This document shows, piece after piece, positions 40,301-49,838 of a stretch of 64,000 nt of DNA (positions within the stretch are counted from its first letter, which is position 1; every line of letters starts with the position of its first letter). Source of the stretch: Apteryx mantelli. Taxonomy: Eukaryota > Chordata > Aves > Apterygiformes > Apterygidae. The stretch is taken from the NCBI RefSeq assembly GCF_036417845.1, contig NC_089981.1:78967268-79031267 (forward strand). The letters are read 5' to 3'. A model generated the notes under the pieces. The model was not told where the DNA came from. It was given only the letters and a program-made list of their open reading frames with translations, and searched no databases. The translations under genes and the position numbers were made by a program.

Positions 40301-43300
40301 AAATAAAAAACAGAGGTACTTACTGGTAAAGCTTCTCATTTCATTTCAATTTTAAGCCCCTTAGAAAACAGAATCAGCAAGACTATCTCTAGAATTCTTT
40401 GCCATTCTCTGTCTATTATAAAAGTTAATCTAAGAATAAGCTGCATAGGAATATTCTAATTATAGTGAATTTAATATCACCACTCTACTTTCCTTCCAAA
40501 AGCCTTATCCTCTTTTACTGAGTATCCCTTTTTTACTTCCCCAGAAGTGAAAACCTGAAGATTTCTTGACAATTAATGTTCTCAACATAAGCGCAAATTC
40601 AGTCTATTAGCGCATAAACCTATTTATAAGCTTACTTTTAAGTGAGCAAAGAATACAAAGTTATACCTCTGCATATGATCTGCTCTACTAATTATTTTTG
40701 AAATATATAGGTGCAGACCATTCCTTATCACAATACTGTATTAACCCTTCAAATTCAGATCAACTGGGGTTGAATTCTGAGAAATGACAACTTTGGAGCA
40801 AGAATATTTTTGTGGCTGGTCATTGAAAGAGGGTTAACACTTGTGTATTTTTACACTGAGTATAATATGCAGTCCAGAAATCATTTTTCACACTTGCAGA
40901 CTGCCAAGAAAGTGATGTAAGGAGGCCCAGCTTAATACTGGTAATGTCCAAGAACTGGACATCCTGGGGTGTTTTGGGGTTTTTTTTGTTTGTTTGGGGT
41001 TTTTTTTAATTATCTGGTTACCAAGAACAAGACCAAAAGAGATGAATGTGTAAACACTCTGGCCCTAAATTATAGCAAGTTTTCCAAGTATACACTGAAT
41101 TAACACTTACTGTACAGAATACACAGGACATTCCATAATTCTAGTGAGGTTACAGTTCAGTAAAACTTCTATTTTAAAGATCAATACAAGCTTTTATAAT
41201 GGATTCATAAAAAACATGAAGCATCTTTACTCATAAGCTTAGCTGTTAAGAAAGCACTTATAGAAACAACAGAAAAAATGCTGAAATACTTAATTCTCTT
41301 ACCTGCATATATAAACACACAACCTCCTATTAGAAAGACAGTTAAACAAAAACCTTTTGCAATCCTTAGAGTTCCAAATATTAGCATGGTTCTCCCTGAA
41401 CTCTGAGGTAACATGTTGGAAATAAATTCAGACTCCCTCTCCCCTCTCTGACTTCTCTGTTTCATTCTACTCCTACGAACATCAGAGTATAACTCTTCCC
41501 ATCTTCGTGTCCTTCATATTACATTCTGGCAGACCTGCCAAGTGTCATGCGTTTTGCATGGGTGCACGTCATGCATTCCCATAACCCAAGCTGAATCTCA
41601 CGCACTTAAATAAGCTGCTGTTGCAATCTGCAACTGTAGCATATGGCGCCAGAAGCTGGTACGATGGATGCTAAGAGGAGGCAACCAAACAGCTTCTGCC
41701 TTTTGCTATCTCTCGTTAGACTGAACAGGTCCCAGACACTCATATCCATCTAATGGCAACACCCTTCTGACAAGCCCTAACGAGCTCCTACTCTCAGCCA
41801 TCCCATAACCATTTCATCCAACTGGCTTCATTTGCTCCCGTACCCTCCTGTCGTTTGTAAGGCTGCCTAACAGCGTATTTCATCTCTCATCAATCCATTT
41901 GGCACTTACATAAATAAGGCAGTGAGGAAAGACACACAAAAAAGTTTTTGTATATTTTCTCTGATTTCACCTAAACATTTTCGTAGATCTGGATCCTAGA
42001 TAGTTACTGTAGCAACTGAAGTGTAAACCAAGTATAACATTTTGCTCCTACTGAAGTCAACAAGATTCTTGCTATTGACTTGTTCAAAGCCAGTTTTTAT
42101 CCCAAATCTTGGGCCAATGCACCATGAAAATTCTCAAACTCTTACACAAAATAACTCAAACTAAACCTGTATGTATTATATTTATTTAATCTGAGATATC
42201 CTAAAACATGCTTTGATGACTAGCACAAAATTTCTAGTAATTCCTTTTTCAGGATTTTTCAATGAAGAAAACTCATTCTTAGTGTAGGTCTACTGCAGTA
42301 CTCCAGGGATGAATTTGCTGCAAATCTATTTCCTTCAAAGGAGAAAAGCAACTTCCAAACAATTTTACATTTCAACAGCATCTACTGCATACCAGAACAC
42401 AGCACAAGTTCTAAAGATGCTGTTTAATATGCATCTGTATGCAAGAGCTCAGATGACCATATTAAAAACTGAGTTCTTAGCTAGCCAAAGATCTTCTACA
42501 GACTCACAGTGTTGGGTGTCAAAGACAGTAGGTGCCAGGTGGATGACATTGTGAGCAGCAGACTGAAGAGAAGTGGGAGGTGACAGAATAGGATCCACTA
42601 TTATGTCTAAATCAGAAACCTTCCAGGTGTCTGGAGATTTTTTCACACACCCACAGTCTGTCTCTACTGGACACACCAAGGCAGATCCAGTTACACAGAA
42701 AAAGAAAGAAAAAAAAGTGGTGGAAAAATTATAACAATGACAATGGAGAAATTAGAACAGGAAAACTCAGATCATGAGAAATAAAAACGGGACGGTTGAA
42801 AAAAAAAAACTCAAAATTGTTTTTCTTCCTGTGAGTAGATAAACTTCTTACATAAATCTATCTTGAGGGATTTTCTTCAAATATCTTCAGACTTTATGTT
42901 ATAAACAAAGTCAGTGCTAAGGCAGAATAATCCCTTTTATAAAAAGGAGTAATCTCTTGAGATAGTTCTAGAAGTGGGCATGTATTGATATTGGTCGATA
43001 TTTACAAAATAATGAATTATTTTTGGACTGTGAATTTAAAAGTTATGAATTGTCCTTTCCTGTATGTGGAAAAGGAATCCACATGTCCAAAACCAAATCT
43101 GTCATTTTACCCTACAATTAAAGCATTGTATACTCTTAAGATCTTTCTGTAAAAACAGAGTGATGGGGTTTGTACAATATTTGATTAAAATTAAAGGTAT
43201 TATTACATCACTGATATCAAACACTGTTTTTTTCCAGCTCCATTTGGATGGTTTCACTTTCTGACTGGGTTGTTTTTTTGTTTGTTTTTTTTCCCCCTGT

Positions 43301-46300
43301 TCTTTCAATAAGCCTGGTAGATTATGTCCTAGAACTAGATATATCACATGCTTCTACAAAAACAGAACACAGACAAATCTTTAGTGCTATCTTTAATTTT
43401 CTGTCTGAAAATTAAACTTTTGGCAAGTATTTGCTCATATAGAATAAGCATGACTAATGACATATCCTTGGTAGAAGATTATTTCACAGATCTTACTAAA
43501 TTGTTAGGGTCTATCCTACAGAAATGTTCAGCAGTCTTCCCTCCATCTCTTCTTCCCCATTTGGGAGCATTCTGCCAGCTCTGCTGGACTATTCAGTATT
43601 AAGTACTGCAAAACATGTGAATATTGCAGAAGCTTTGCTCTAGTGGTCATCCCTTATCCCATTTTTAGATCTCTCCTAGAAGAACACTGAAACCAAGCCC
43701 TGTGGTCAGATCCATGGGACCGTGCACTTTTATCTATATTAAGCAGGTTCTTCCTGCCAGCCACTTTTTCAGTATTCTGTTTTTGCTAAGATGTTTACCG
43801 ATAAACTGACCAGACAAGTAAGCTTTGCTAGAATAAAAACTCAAGGCACAAATAGCATGACCTGCCTCCTTCAGTCTTCAATGTAAATAAAAACCAGTAT
43901 TTTCTATTTTCAACATAGATGGAATTATTAATTATGGGAGACATGGACCGAATTCCGGATAGCAAGATATGGGCAGTATTCTGAAGGGGCTCCTTTGCTA
44001 ATGAAGACAGAAACAGTTAACCAGCATCAACACTAAGGTTACTCCATTTCAGAAATGCTTCAAAATAGTCTGTGCTGGAACCACTAATTGTCATATCTCA
44101 GCTGGAGTCTCCTTCTGAGAAGTGATACTGTTCTTACTAGTTCAATAGCTTTGTTTTACTTAAGAAAAGGCAACATACTGTAAAGTTGTTTATAATACAG
44201 TTTGCCACAAAGTTGATTCCATCATTACACGGAAACACTCAAACTAATTGAAAAGTTGTTAAAGACAGAACATGAAATCTGTGAAGACGCATGTGTTCCT
44301 TTTTAGTGGTGTACCAGCTAGCAAAATTACAAAGACAATATTCTCAGTCTCCTAGGAAAAAATCATGGAAAGAGTCAAAAATGTTTTGTATCAAATGACT
44401 AATGTCCAATTCACAGAACAATATCAACGTATCTAAAATCTGCCTCCAATACAGAGCTTATCCTGACACAGGATAATCTCCTTTTCCTTATTACTCCTTT
44501 CCAAACAATGTATATTAATAAACACTACACTTAAGTGCTTACCAGATTTTGATCTTCCGTGTGTTGAGCTAGAAGCAATGGTGAGAGACTGTGGTTTAAC
44601 TGGATCTACTGGTACAGCATAAGTGCCAGCACTTGGAACTTGGATATAAGGTCCCACTGCTGCAACCCTTCCTGAAGCACTCAAGGATGATTGGGGTGAT
44701 GAAGTTCCATTAATACGGTTCAACTAAAAATAGACAAATCAAAACATGTGAACTTCCATCTAATCTAGGCATTTTTTATGCATGAACAGGAAGTTTAAAT
44801 TTAATTATCTAGAACCATACACAGTAGCTGTTACTGTAATAATTAATTGACCGTACTCTGTGCTTCTACAAAAACAGGAAGTAGAAAGACAAATTTCATT
44901 CCCTAAAATAAACAACCTCAAAAGTTAAAGTTCTCAGCCATGGTACATATGTTTCACTTTTTTCTGTGCAAGGTCTCTTTTCATTGCCTCTTCTTAGGCG
45001 AGTGGGCTAAAATGAGTTCTTAAATGATCAAACAGCTTTTTTTTTTTGGTAAGTGTTACCTCCAGCTGGGAATATGTATGGGAATCCAGAAGTGCTCTCT
45101 CTCGTCCTTAGACAAATGGTCTATGCAACTAATTTCTATCTAAAGTCCCAGATAACTATTATGACTAACTTCATCAGACCATTTACATTTATATTACTTT
45201 TCTGCTCCAGGAATGGAAGTTAAAATGTTCACATTGGAAGATTAATATTTTATAAATAATCCAAACTTAATATGTGCTCTGAAGCACCAGCCCATTATCA
45301 ACCTTTCCTTCCTACAAATATAAACTGCTATAAATCTAAATACAGTATAGTCTGTACTATAAAGAAAAATAAAAGGAAAGACATTTTGTCTAAGAGTTTT
45401 CTGACATCTAAGGAAAATCTTAAAATATTTTCTTCAAGTAAGTTCTTTAGGTGAAGTTGTATTACTCAGCTGGAGAAAAGTGACACTTTACGTAGTTTCT
45501 ATAGGCTCTTGAAAAACTAAAGTGTGGCCCTTTTAATAGTTTATCTTACAGGAATGTTTTCTTTTTGACGTGCCTCAACTTTTTTCTTGTACAGTCGTTC
45601 ACGCAGCTCATTGATTCGCTTGTCCATCATAGCCACCTCCATATTACGTTTGTTTAAGAGTTCTTTCTGCTGCTGAAGCTTCGAGTTCTGCTCCTGGTTA
45701 AGCCTGTTACGAATCTTAAAAAATGCAGTTGATATGATAGTTACTTCATTTTATCTACTGTCAAATTTATTTTTAACATGGTGTTAAAAAACCTGGAGCA
45801 AAGTAGACCAGCTATGTTCTGAGTCTCTAATTCTGTACTTTGACATAACCTGTCAAATTAGCATTTACAACCAAGAATTCTTAAAAAGAAAACAGTGAAA
45901 GAAAGTATGTTCTAAGAAGCAAGTGGACTCTCAGGAACATGTATGTAGAATGCATCCAATATACAGCAACTGATCTGAAGCATATAGGCATAAGGATATT
46001 TCATAAAGGAACTCCAAAAGCTAATGAAGTTCTCTTTTGTGAGGATTATATACTTACTGTGACCTTACACATTAACAACATTCCAACATACCCGTTTTAT
46101 GGGATGTCCCAGAATCAATTGCCCTAACAACATGAGGGCAGTAATATTACTTTTGTTAATCTACAGATATAATTTAAATAGCATCTCTCAGTTACTTACC
46201 TGTAGCTCTTGATACAATTTTTTTAATTCTACTGCTGCAGGTCCTGTCATCTGTCCATTATAAGACTGAAATCCATTCAGTTTTCCTTTTCTTAAGTCCT

Positions 46301-48142
46301 CCAGTTGCTGAGTAAGTTGATCCACTTTTAACACTGCAGCCTGTAGTTCCTGCTGCTTTTCCTGGAACATGGCACTGATATGCTCAATTTCAGTTGCTAT
46401 GATTAACAAAATAATAATAAGAAAAAAAACAAATAAGTAAAGCACAAGTATAGTTTACTTGCTAATTTTTAATTTCTACAGGTATTGAGAAGTACAACAG
46501 ACTAATTTTAAATCTAGCATATACATGCAGCATATAAAATATATAAAATTATAATGTGTGGGGAATTTGCTAACAGTTATAAATATTTCCAATAGTTGTT
46601 CTGACCACTTATTCTGACCTTATGGCTGACCATATGAAACAAAAAAGTTACCTAATGTACAAATTTCCTAAAAACAAGGCTCTGTAAGACAAAATAAACA
46701 TTCTATCTAAAATCCTACTACAGTACATACTGTTATTTGCTAGTCATGCACTGAATAGTAAATTAATTACATAAATTACTTAAAAATTCCACATACACAG
46801 ATTGCCATTCATGATCTTGCTATAATCTACTTGTCCTCTCATGGCACGGATTTTTTTCAGCTTTGTCTCCTGGGTTTCAACTCGTTCTTTAAGTTTTTGA
46901 AGCTTTTCGCTCTCAGAAACAGACTGCTGCTGACGACGTTCTTGCTGCTTCAGATAACGTAAACGTTGCTCCTGGCAAAACAAGATTTTGGACAAAAGGT
47001 ACCTATTACCCATTTAATTAAAAACAAAGCTGACTTATAAAAATCCATCACTATGATCAGTGAATTTTCTTTCCAGAAGTCAGAAAAAGTTTCATCTAGT
47101 TAAAACATCTATCAGTTCTCCTAGAGAAACTCTTAACATTAATTTACACATAAACAAATATGTTTTAGAGCACAGAAATTCAAAAGTTTCAGACCAAGTA
47201 TCAAATCTACATATATATGCACAAACAGTCCTAGCCTGAACACTCAAACACATCTGTGAAGCTTCCTCCAGCATTTGCTTTCTGCTGCTAGTAACACTTT
47301 CCCAGCTGTTGCAGTGGGCTTCCAATGCTGTTATCCAGTTTCCCAAAAAAGACAAAATACGTCCAGTAGACTGCTTTAGACGAGCTGACCTACGGTAAGA
47401 TAATGTTCCAGTTTAAAATAACAGCCCATCCACTGGGAACACAAAGAAGGTGCCTCTTTCTTCTAAATTATTTCCATCAAAAAAGAACAACAGAATTGTT
47501 AGGCTTATTCCTTTTAAATACACTGTGTTGAACTCCAAGCATCCAGTGCATACTGTATTTTATAACACCTACAATAATGTTGAAAACATTAACTCCACTC
47601 CCAGCTCTGAAAATATATCTGGATTTTTACACCTCATAGACTATGGAAATGTAATGTATAAATACATACAGAGTGGGCATATTCTCTTCTCACTCCACTG
47701 TTACTATACTGAAGTAAATAAACTACTAAGTATGAGCATAGAATTAAGCCTGGTCTATCACAGATTATGAAATGAGCCTCACAAAAGAAACAAATAAAAT
47801 CTAGCAATATTTTTATAAAGACACATAACTTTTGGCTTGACAAAGATTATTATAATATTATTTAAACTGAAAAGTTTCATATTGCCTACTTGTTAAAACA
47901 ATGGATTTCTCTTCTCTTTCTTTAGCTTATCTAGAATGAATTGGTGCATTTTTCTGTAGCGATAAATTAGGTTTGCATATGTTGAAGGAAATCTGTATTT
48001 ATTATGATCTCTACATTTTGTTTGCTGCTAAAATTATTACCTTAGCAACCAACATTTGTTGCTGATTTTCAATCTGCTGCTGTTGTCGGGCAGCCATATC
48101 TTGAAGTTCAGAAAGAGTGAGCTCAACGCGAGGATTCCCAAC
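31348..48142 (-). CDS. PPP1R13B: PPP1R13B (ASPP1), apoptosis-stimulating p53 protein (13 exons, N-terminus outside window)
   Basis: ASPP1 binds the p53 core domain and protein phosphatase 1 and favours pro-apoptotic p53 targets. Thirteen minus-strand exons total 2,931 nt: the last 976 residues plus TGA. Human ASPP1 is about 1,090 residues, so roughly 120 N-terminal residues (the ubiquitin-like/RA fold) should lie beyond 64,000. Domain order: glutamine-rich coiled coil ([20 protein letters not shown] onward), proline-rich region ([20 protein letters not shown]), PP1-docking RVKF in [16 protein letters not shown], ankyrin repeats ([31 protein letters not shown]), and a C-terminal SH3 ([29 protein letters not shown]) ending RQRTLA. 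ASPP1 rather than ASPP2 is chosen on [14 protein letters not shown] and on the proline-rich region. No internal stop or frameshift. Confidence 0.97.
31390..32968 (-). other. PPP1R13B: PPP1R13B last intron
   Basis: 1.6 kb. Poly-T/A tracts near 31,515 and 32,565. Overlapping plus-strand open frames at 31933-32287 have no signature. Confidence 0.75.
32969..33168 (-). CDS. PPP1R13B: PPP1R13B exon: SH3 domain
   Basis: 200 nt, phase 1 to 0. It encodes [40 protein letters not shown] and [20 protein letters not shown]: the ALYDY-like start, acidic RT loop, tryptophan cluster and GYVP of an SH3 fold. The donor is GGG|GTAAGT. Confidence 0.97.
33169..34099 (-). other. PPP1R13B: PPP1R13B intron before the SH3 exon
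   Basis: 931 nt, AT-rich. Nothing recognised. Confidence 0.75.
34100..34266 (-). CDS. PPP1R13B: PPP1R13B exon: last ankyrin repeats
   Basis: 167 nt, phase 2 to 1. It encodes [39 protein letters not shown] and [15 protein letters not shown]. The donor is TACG|GTAGGT. Confidence 0.96.
34267..34969 (-). other. PPP1R13B: PPP1R13B intron within the ankyrin domain
   Basis: 703 nt. Nothing recognised. Confidence 0.75.
34970..35103 (-). CDS. PPP1R13B: PPP1R13B exon: ankyrin repeats
   Basis: 134 nt, phase 0 to 2. It encodes [40 protein letters not shown] and DSDG. It is separated from the previous exon by an 86-nt intron. The donor is GGTG|GTAAGT. Confidence 0.96.
35104..35189 (-). other. PPP1R13B: Very short PPP1R13B intron (86 nt) with TTTA repeat
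   Basis: GT-AG intron between two ankyrin-region exons. About a quarter of it is a (TTTA)n run at 35133-35152. Confidence 0.9.
35190..35327 (-). CDS. PPP1R13B: PPP1R13B exon: RVKF motif and ankyrin start
   Basis: 138 nt, phase 0-0, 46 residues. It encodes [20 protein letters not shown] and [24 protein letters not shown] fits the PP1-docking RVxF motif, and the helix after it starts the ankyrin domain. The donor is GAG|GTGAGC. Confidence 0.96.
35328..36306 (-). other. PPP1R13B: PPP1R13B intron between proline-rich and RVKF exons
   Basis: 979 nt. A short (AATAG)n run near 35949-35965 is the only feature seen. Confidence 0.75.
36307..37064 (-). CDS. PPP1R13B: PPP1R13B exon: proline-rich region, part 2 (largest exon)
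   Basis: 758 nt, phase 1 to 0. It starts [19 protein letters not shown]. It includes [20 protein letters not shown] and [20 protein letters not shown], then an acidic Ser/Thr/Asn-rich stretch, and ends in a proline run [10 protein letters not shown]. The acceptor is tttttttcag and the donor CCA|GTAAGT. Confidence 0.96.
37065..37641 (-). other. PPP1R13B: PPP1R13B intron between the two proline-rich exons
   Basis: 577 nt. Nothing recognised. Confidence 0.75.
37642..38143 (-). CDS. PPP1R13B: PPP1R13B exon: proline-rich region, part 1
   Basis: 502 nt, phase 0 to 1. It encodes [72 protein letters not shown] and NTLNKSVKA, a disordered, proline-rich stretch that is strongly conserved with human. 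Confidence 0.96.
38144..39027 (-). other. PPP1R13B: PPP1R13B intron
   Basis: 884 nt. It contains a 12-bp tandem duplication (ATTTGATAATAT twice) at about 38464-38487 and a purine-rich tract at 38740-38880. Confidence 0.75.
39028..39197 (-). CDS. PPP1R13B: PPP1R13B exon: [12 protein letters not shown]
   Basis: 170 nt, phase 1 to 0. It encodes [20 protein letters not shown] and ends LGSTDKL. The acceptor is gttttcaag and the donor CTG|GTGCGT. Confidence 0.93.
39198..44542 (-). other. PPP1R13B: PPP1R13B 5.3-kb intron (phase 1)
   Basis: The flanking exons join as G + CA in human-like RSKS/ANDGNWP, so no known exon is needed here. It nonetheless contains two exon-like phase-compatible segments, at 42508-42666 and 41303-41326, annotated separately. 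Confidence 0.8.
42508..42666 (-). CDS. Candidate PPP1R13B cassette exon (159 nt, phase 1-1)
   Basis: Inside the phase-1 intron between RSKS and ANDGNWP. Minus-strand acceptor tgtgtccag|TAGAG sits about 30 bases after a long pyrimidine tract (cttttttttctttctttttc), and the donor is ACT|GTGAGT. Entering and leaving at phase 1 gives 53 open codons: [40 protein letters not shown], then [13 protein letters not shown] and a split serine. A second acceptor 9 nt downstream (gagacag) is also in frame. It is absent from the human ASPP1 sequence I recall. The family is unknown, and it could be a pseudoexon. Confidence 0.4.
44543..44723 (-). CDS. PPP1R13B: PPP1R13B exon: [14 protein letters not shown]
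   Basis: 181 nt, phase 0 to 1. It encodes [33 protein letters not shown] and THGRSKS. The acceptor is gtctatttttag and the donor TCTG|GTAAGC. Confidence 0.95.
44724..45549 (-). other. PPP1R13B: PPP1R13B intron
   Basis: 826 nt, AT-rich. Nothing recognised. Confidence 0.75.
45550..45714 (-). CDS. PPP1R13B: PPP1R13B exon: end of coiled coil
   Basis: 165 nt, phase 0-0. It encodes [40 protein letters not shown] and [13 protein letters not shown]. The last dozen residues differ from the human ASPP1 form I recall (KKIQ). The donor is CCT|GTAAGA. Confidence 0.94.
45715..46199 (-). other. PPP1R13B: PPP1R13B intron
   Basis: 485 nt. Nothing recognised. Confidence 0.75.
46200..46396 (-). CDS. PPP1R13B: PPP1R13B exon: coiled coil
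   Basis: 197 nt, phase 1 to 0. It encodes [20 protein letters not shown], then [20 protein letters not shown] and LYQELQ. The donor is CAG|GTAAGT. Confidence 0.95.
46397..46796 (-). other. PPP1R13B: PPP1R13B intron
   Basis: 400 nt, AT-rich. Nothing recognised. Confidence 0.75.
46797..46971 (-). CDS. PPP1R13B: PPP1R13B exon: coiled coil
   Basis: 175 nt, phase 0 to 1. It encodes [20 protein letters not shown] and ends YSKIMNGNL. The donor CTGT|GTATGT was chosen because the split serine codon (T + CA) restores the conserved NGNLS. Confidence 0.94.
46972..48040 (-). other. PPP1R13B: PPP1R13B intron
   Basis: 1.07 kb between coiled-coil exons. It contains an isolated minus-strand open frame of about 100 codons at 47092-47400 with no compatible splice pair. 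Confidence 0.75.
48041..48142 (-). CDS. PPP1R13B: PPP1R13B exon: [13 protein letters not shown], start of coiled coil
   Basis: 102 nt, phase 0-0, 34 residues ending QQMLVAK. The acceptor is ggtctgcag and the donor AAG|GTAATA. It is the most N-terminal exon found in the window. Confidence 0.95.
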
Positions 48143-49810
48143 CTGCAGACCGCAAAATGTTACATTAATATGATTATGTATATTAAATGTTCTGACACTA
48201 GAAGCTAAAAACATGCAGTCTTTAATAAGTTTCATATTAAGCAATCCTACTCAGATTTAGTAATCTTCTGCCTTTGAACCACACCTATCATGCAACATTA
48301 AAGACATTACAAGCACCATAACTTAGATTTTCTGAAATGCCATTTAGAATTGCACAATCCAGAGTTTACTTATTTATTCTTTCTACAATAACGTGAACAC
48401 ACTTTGTCCAGTGAACACTTGTTCTATTTGCACTGCTACCATTGCAACTTATTGAACGTATCAGATTTTCATGATTCTAGCAATTGTTTCCTTTTAATAC
48501 AGTGAACTTTTATATATTTATAAGCAAACATATGAAAAGACATTTTTATTTCTAATAATTAGTGTGCAGTCTCTCTGAAATATCTTAGCATTTTTGTTCT
48601 GTACTTTCAGGCATGCAGGACTTTTCAGACCCACTAAGTCTTCAACTGAAGATCTTTCAAATGTATTTGGAAAATTCACAGTTTCTACTCGTGACATTGA
48701 AATTGCTACACTCCAGATCCCCAAAATGAAACAATTATTGTGAATTCTCTCACAGCCATCAGCAGATTGTATGCCACTGAAAGTATTCTATTTCCAAACT
48801 GTTCTGCCATTGCATCTATCAGAAAAGCTTAAAATATGGAGCTTAGCTGTCTCATAGACAGCAAGAATTTCACACACACATCCTCCCCCAAACCTCAGAG
48901 GAAGAAAAATGATGGATGCATATTAGTGAATAAGGAAGCTCTGAGCAGAAAGGACAAAGACTATATACATATTAAAGGCAGAAAAGGCAAAAGGGGAAAA
49001 GTAGATGAAACAGATGAAAACACTAACAGACAAAAGAATGAAGAGAAAAAAGTACTTGTATTACACAAAGTGAAGTGATGTAAAGCTGATGCACTTTGGA
49101 TCAGTAAGCAGGTATTACTGACTGAACTTTTAATTAAGAGATGATCCCAAATTTAAAAAAAATCCCCAAACCAAAAAAATTGTATCAAAGTGAAGAACAA
49201 ATACCACACTGAAAAGCCTCCTCCTCTTCCCTAGAAAAAAGAAAAATACATGCATACACCCCAGATGACACAGACTTCCATTTTGCCTTATCTGCAGCAT
49301 TTTGGACTACCACTAACCAACTTTGTCCAGATGCCAACACAGTAGTTCTCAGATCATTAGTCACAGGGAAGAATATGTATAAAAGCCTATATTATGTTTC
49401 TGAGGAATTAGGTCTTACAAACAGAAGACATTATGAATTGATCATAGGCAAGATGTAAACAGGCAAAAAAACAATCAAACAAACCCAAAGAACACCAAAC
49501 AAGAATCAAACACAACCACACTGGAATTAAGAGAAACATTTATACTCTGTCATGTGTTATTTTCTAAAGGAAAATTAGAATCAATAGAAATGATAGAAAG
49601 CTACGCTTCAGATGATCTATTCATAGGACCAAAATAGTACTTGGTGTGGGTACCAGACTTATTAAGAAAATAAATCTTCATTTCCTTCTCTCATAGTCCA
49701 CACAGACTTATTGAAAAACTTTTCACTTCTGAAATAGCTGATATCAAACTTACTTTTTCAAAACACACCTGGGTTAATGGCAGCATTTTCCTGCTTTCAT
49801 GGTCTGCTAG

Positions 49811-49838
49811 GTTGATTTCCCTTGGCAAATGAAGCACA
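49811..49838 (+). CDS. Possible upstream micro-exon of the nested candidate
   Basis: 28 nt, phase 0 to 1. The acceptor is pyrimidine-rich (cctgctttcatggtctgctag) and the donor CACA|GTAAGG. It encodes VDFPWQMKH and its phase joins exon A at 53332. It is too short for confidence. Confidence 0.15.

Noticed and set aside
47092..47400. About 100-codon minus-strand open frame in a PPP1R13B intron ([18 protein letters not shown])
   Set aside because: Protein-like to the eye, but no acceptor/donor pair fits the phase-0 intron, and I recognise no family.
48836..49078. Lys/Asp-rich plus-strand open frame of 80 codons
   Set aside because: A purine-rich tract readily gives such a frame. A possible acceptor (aaacctcag) exists, but no convincing donor.
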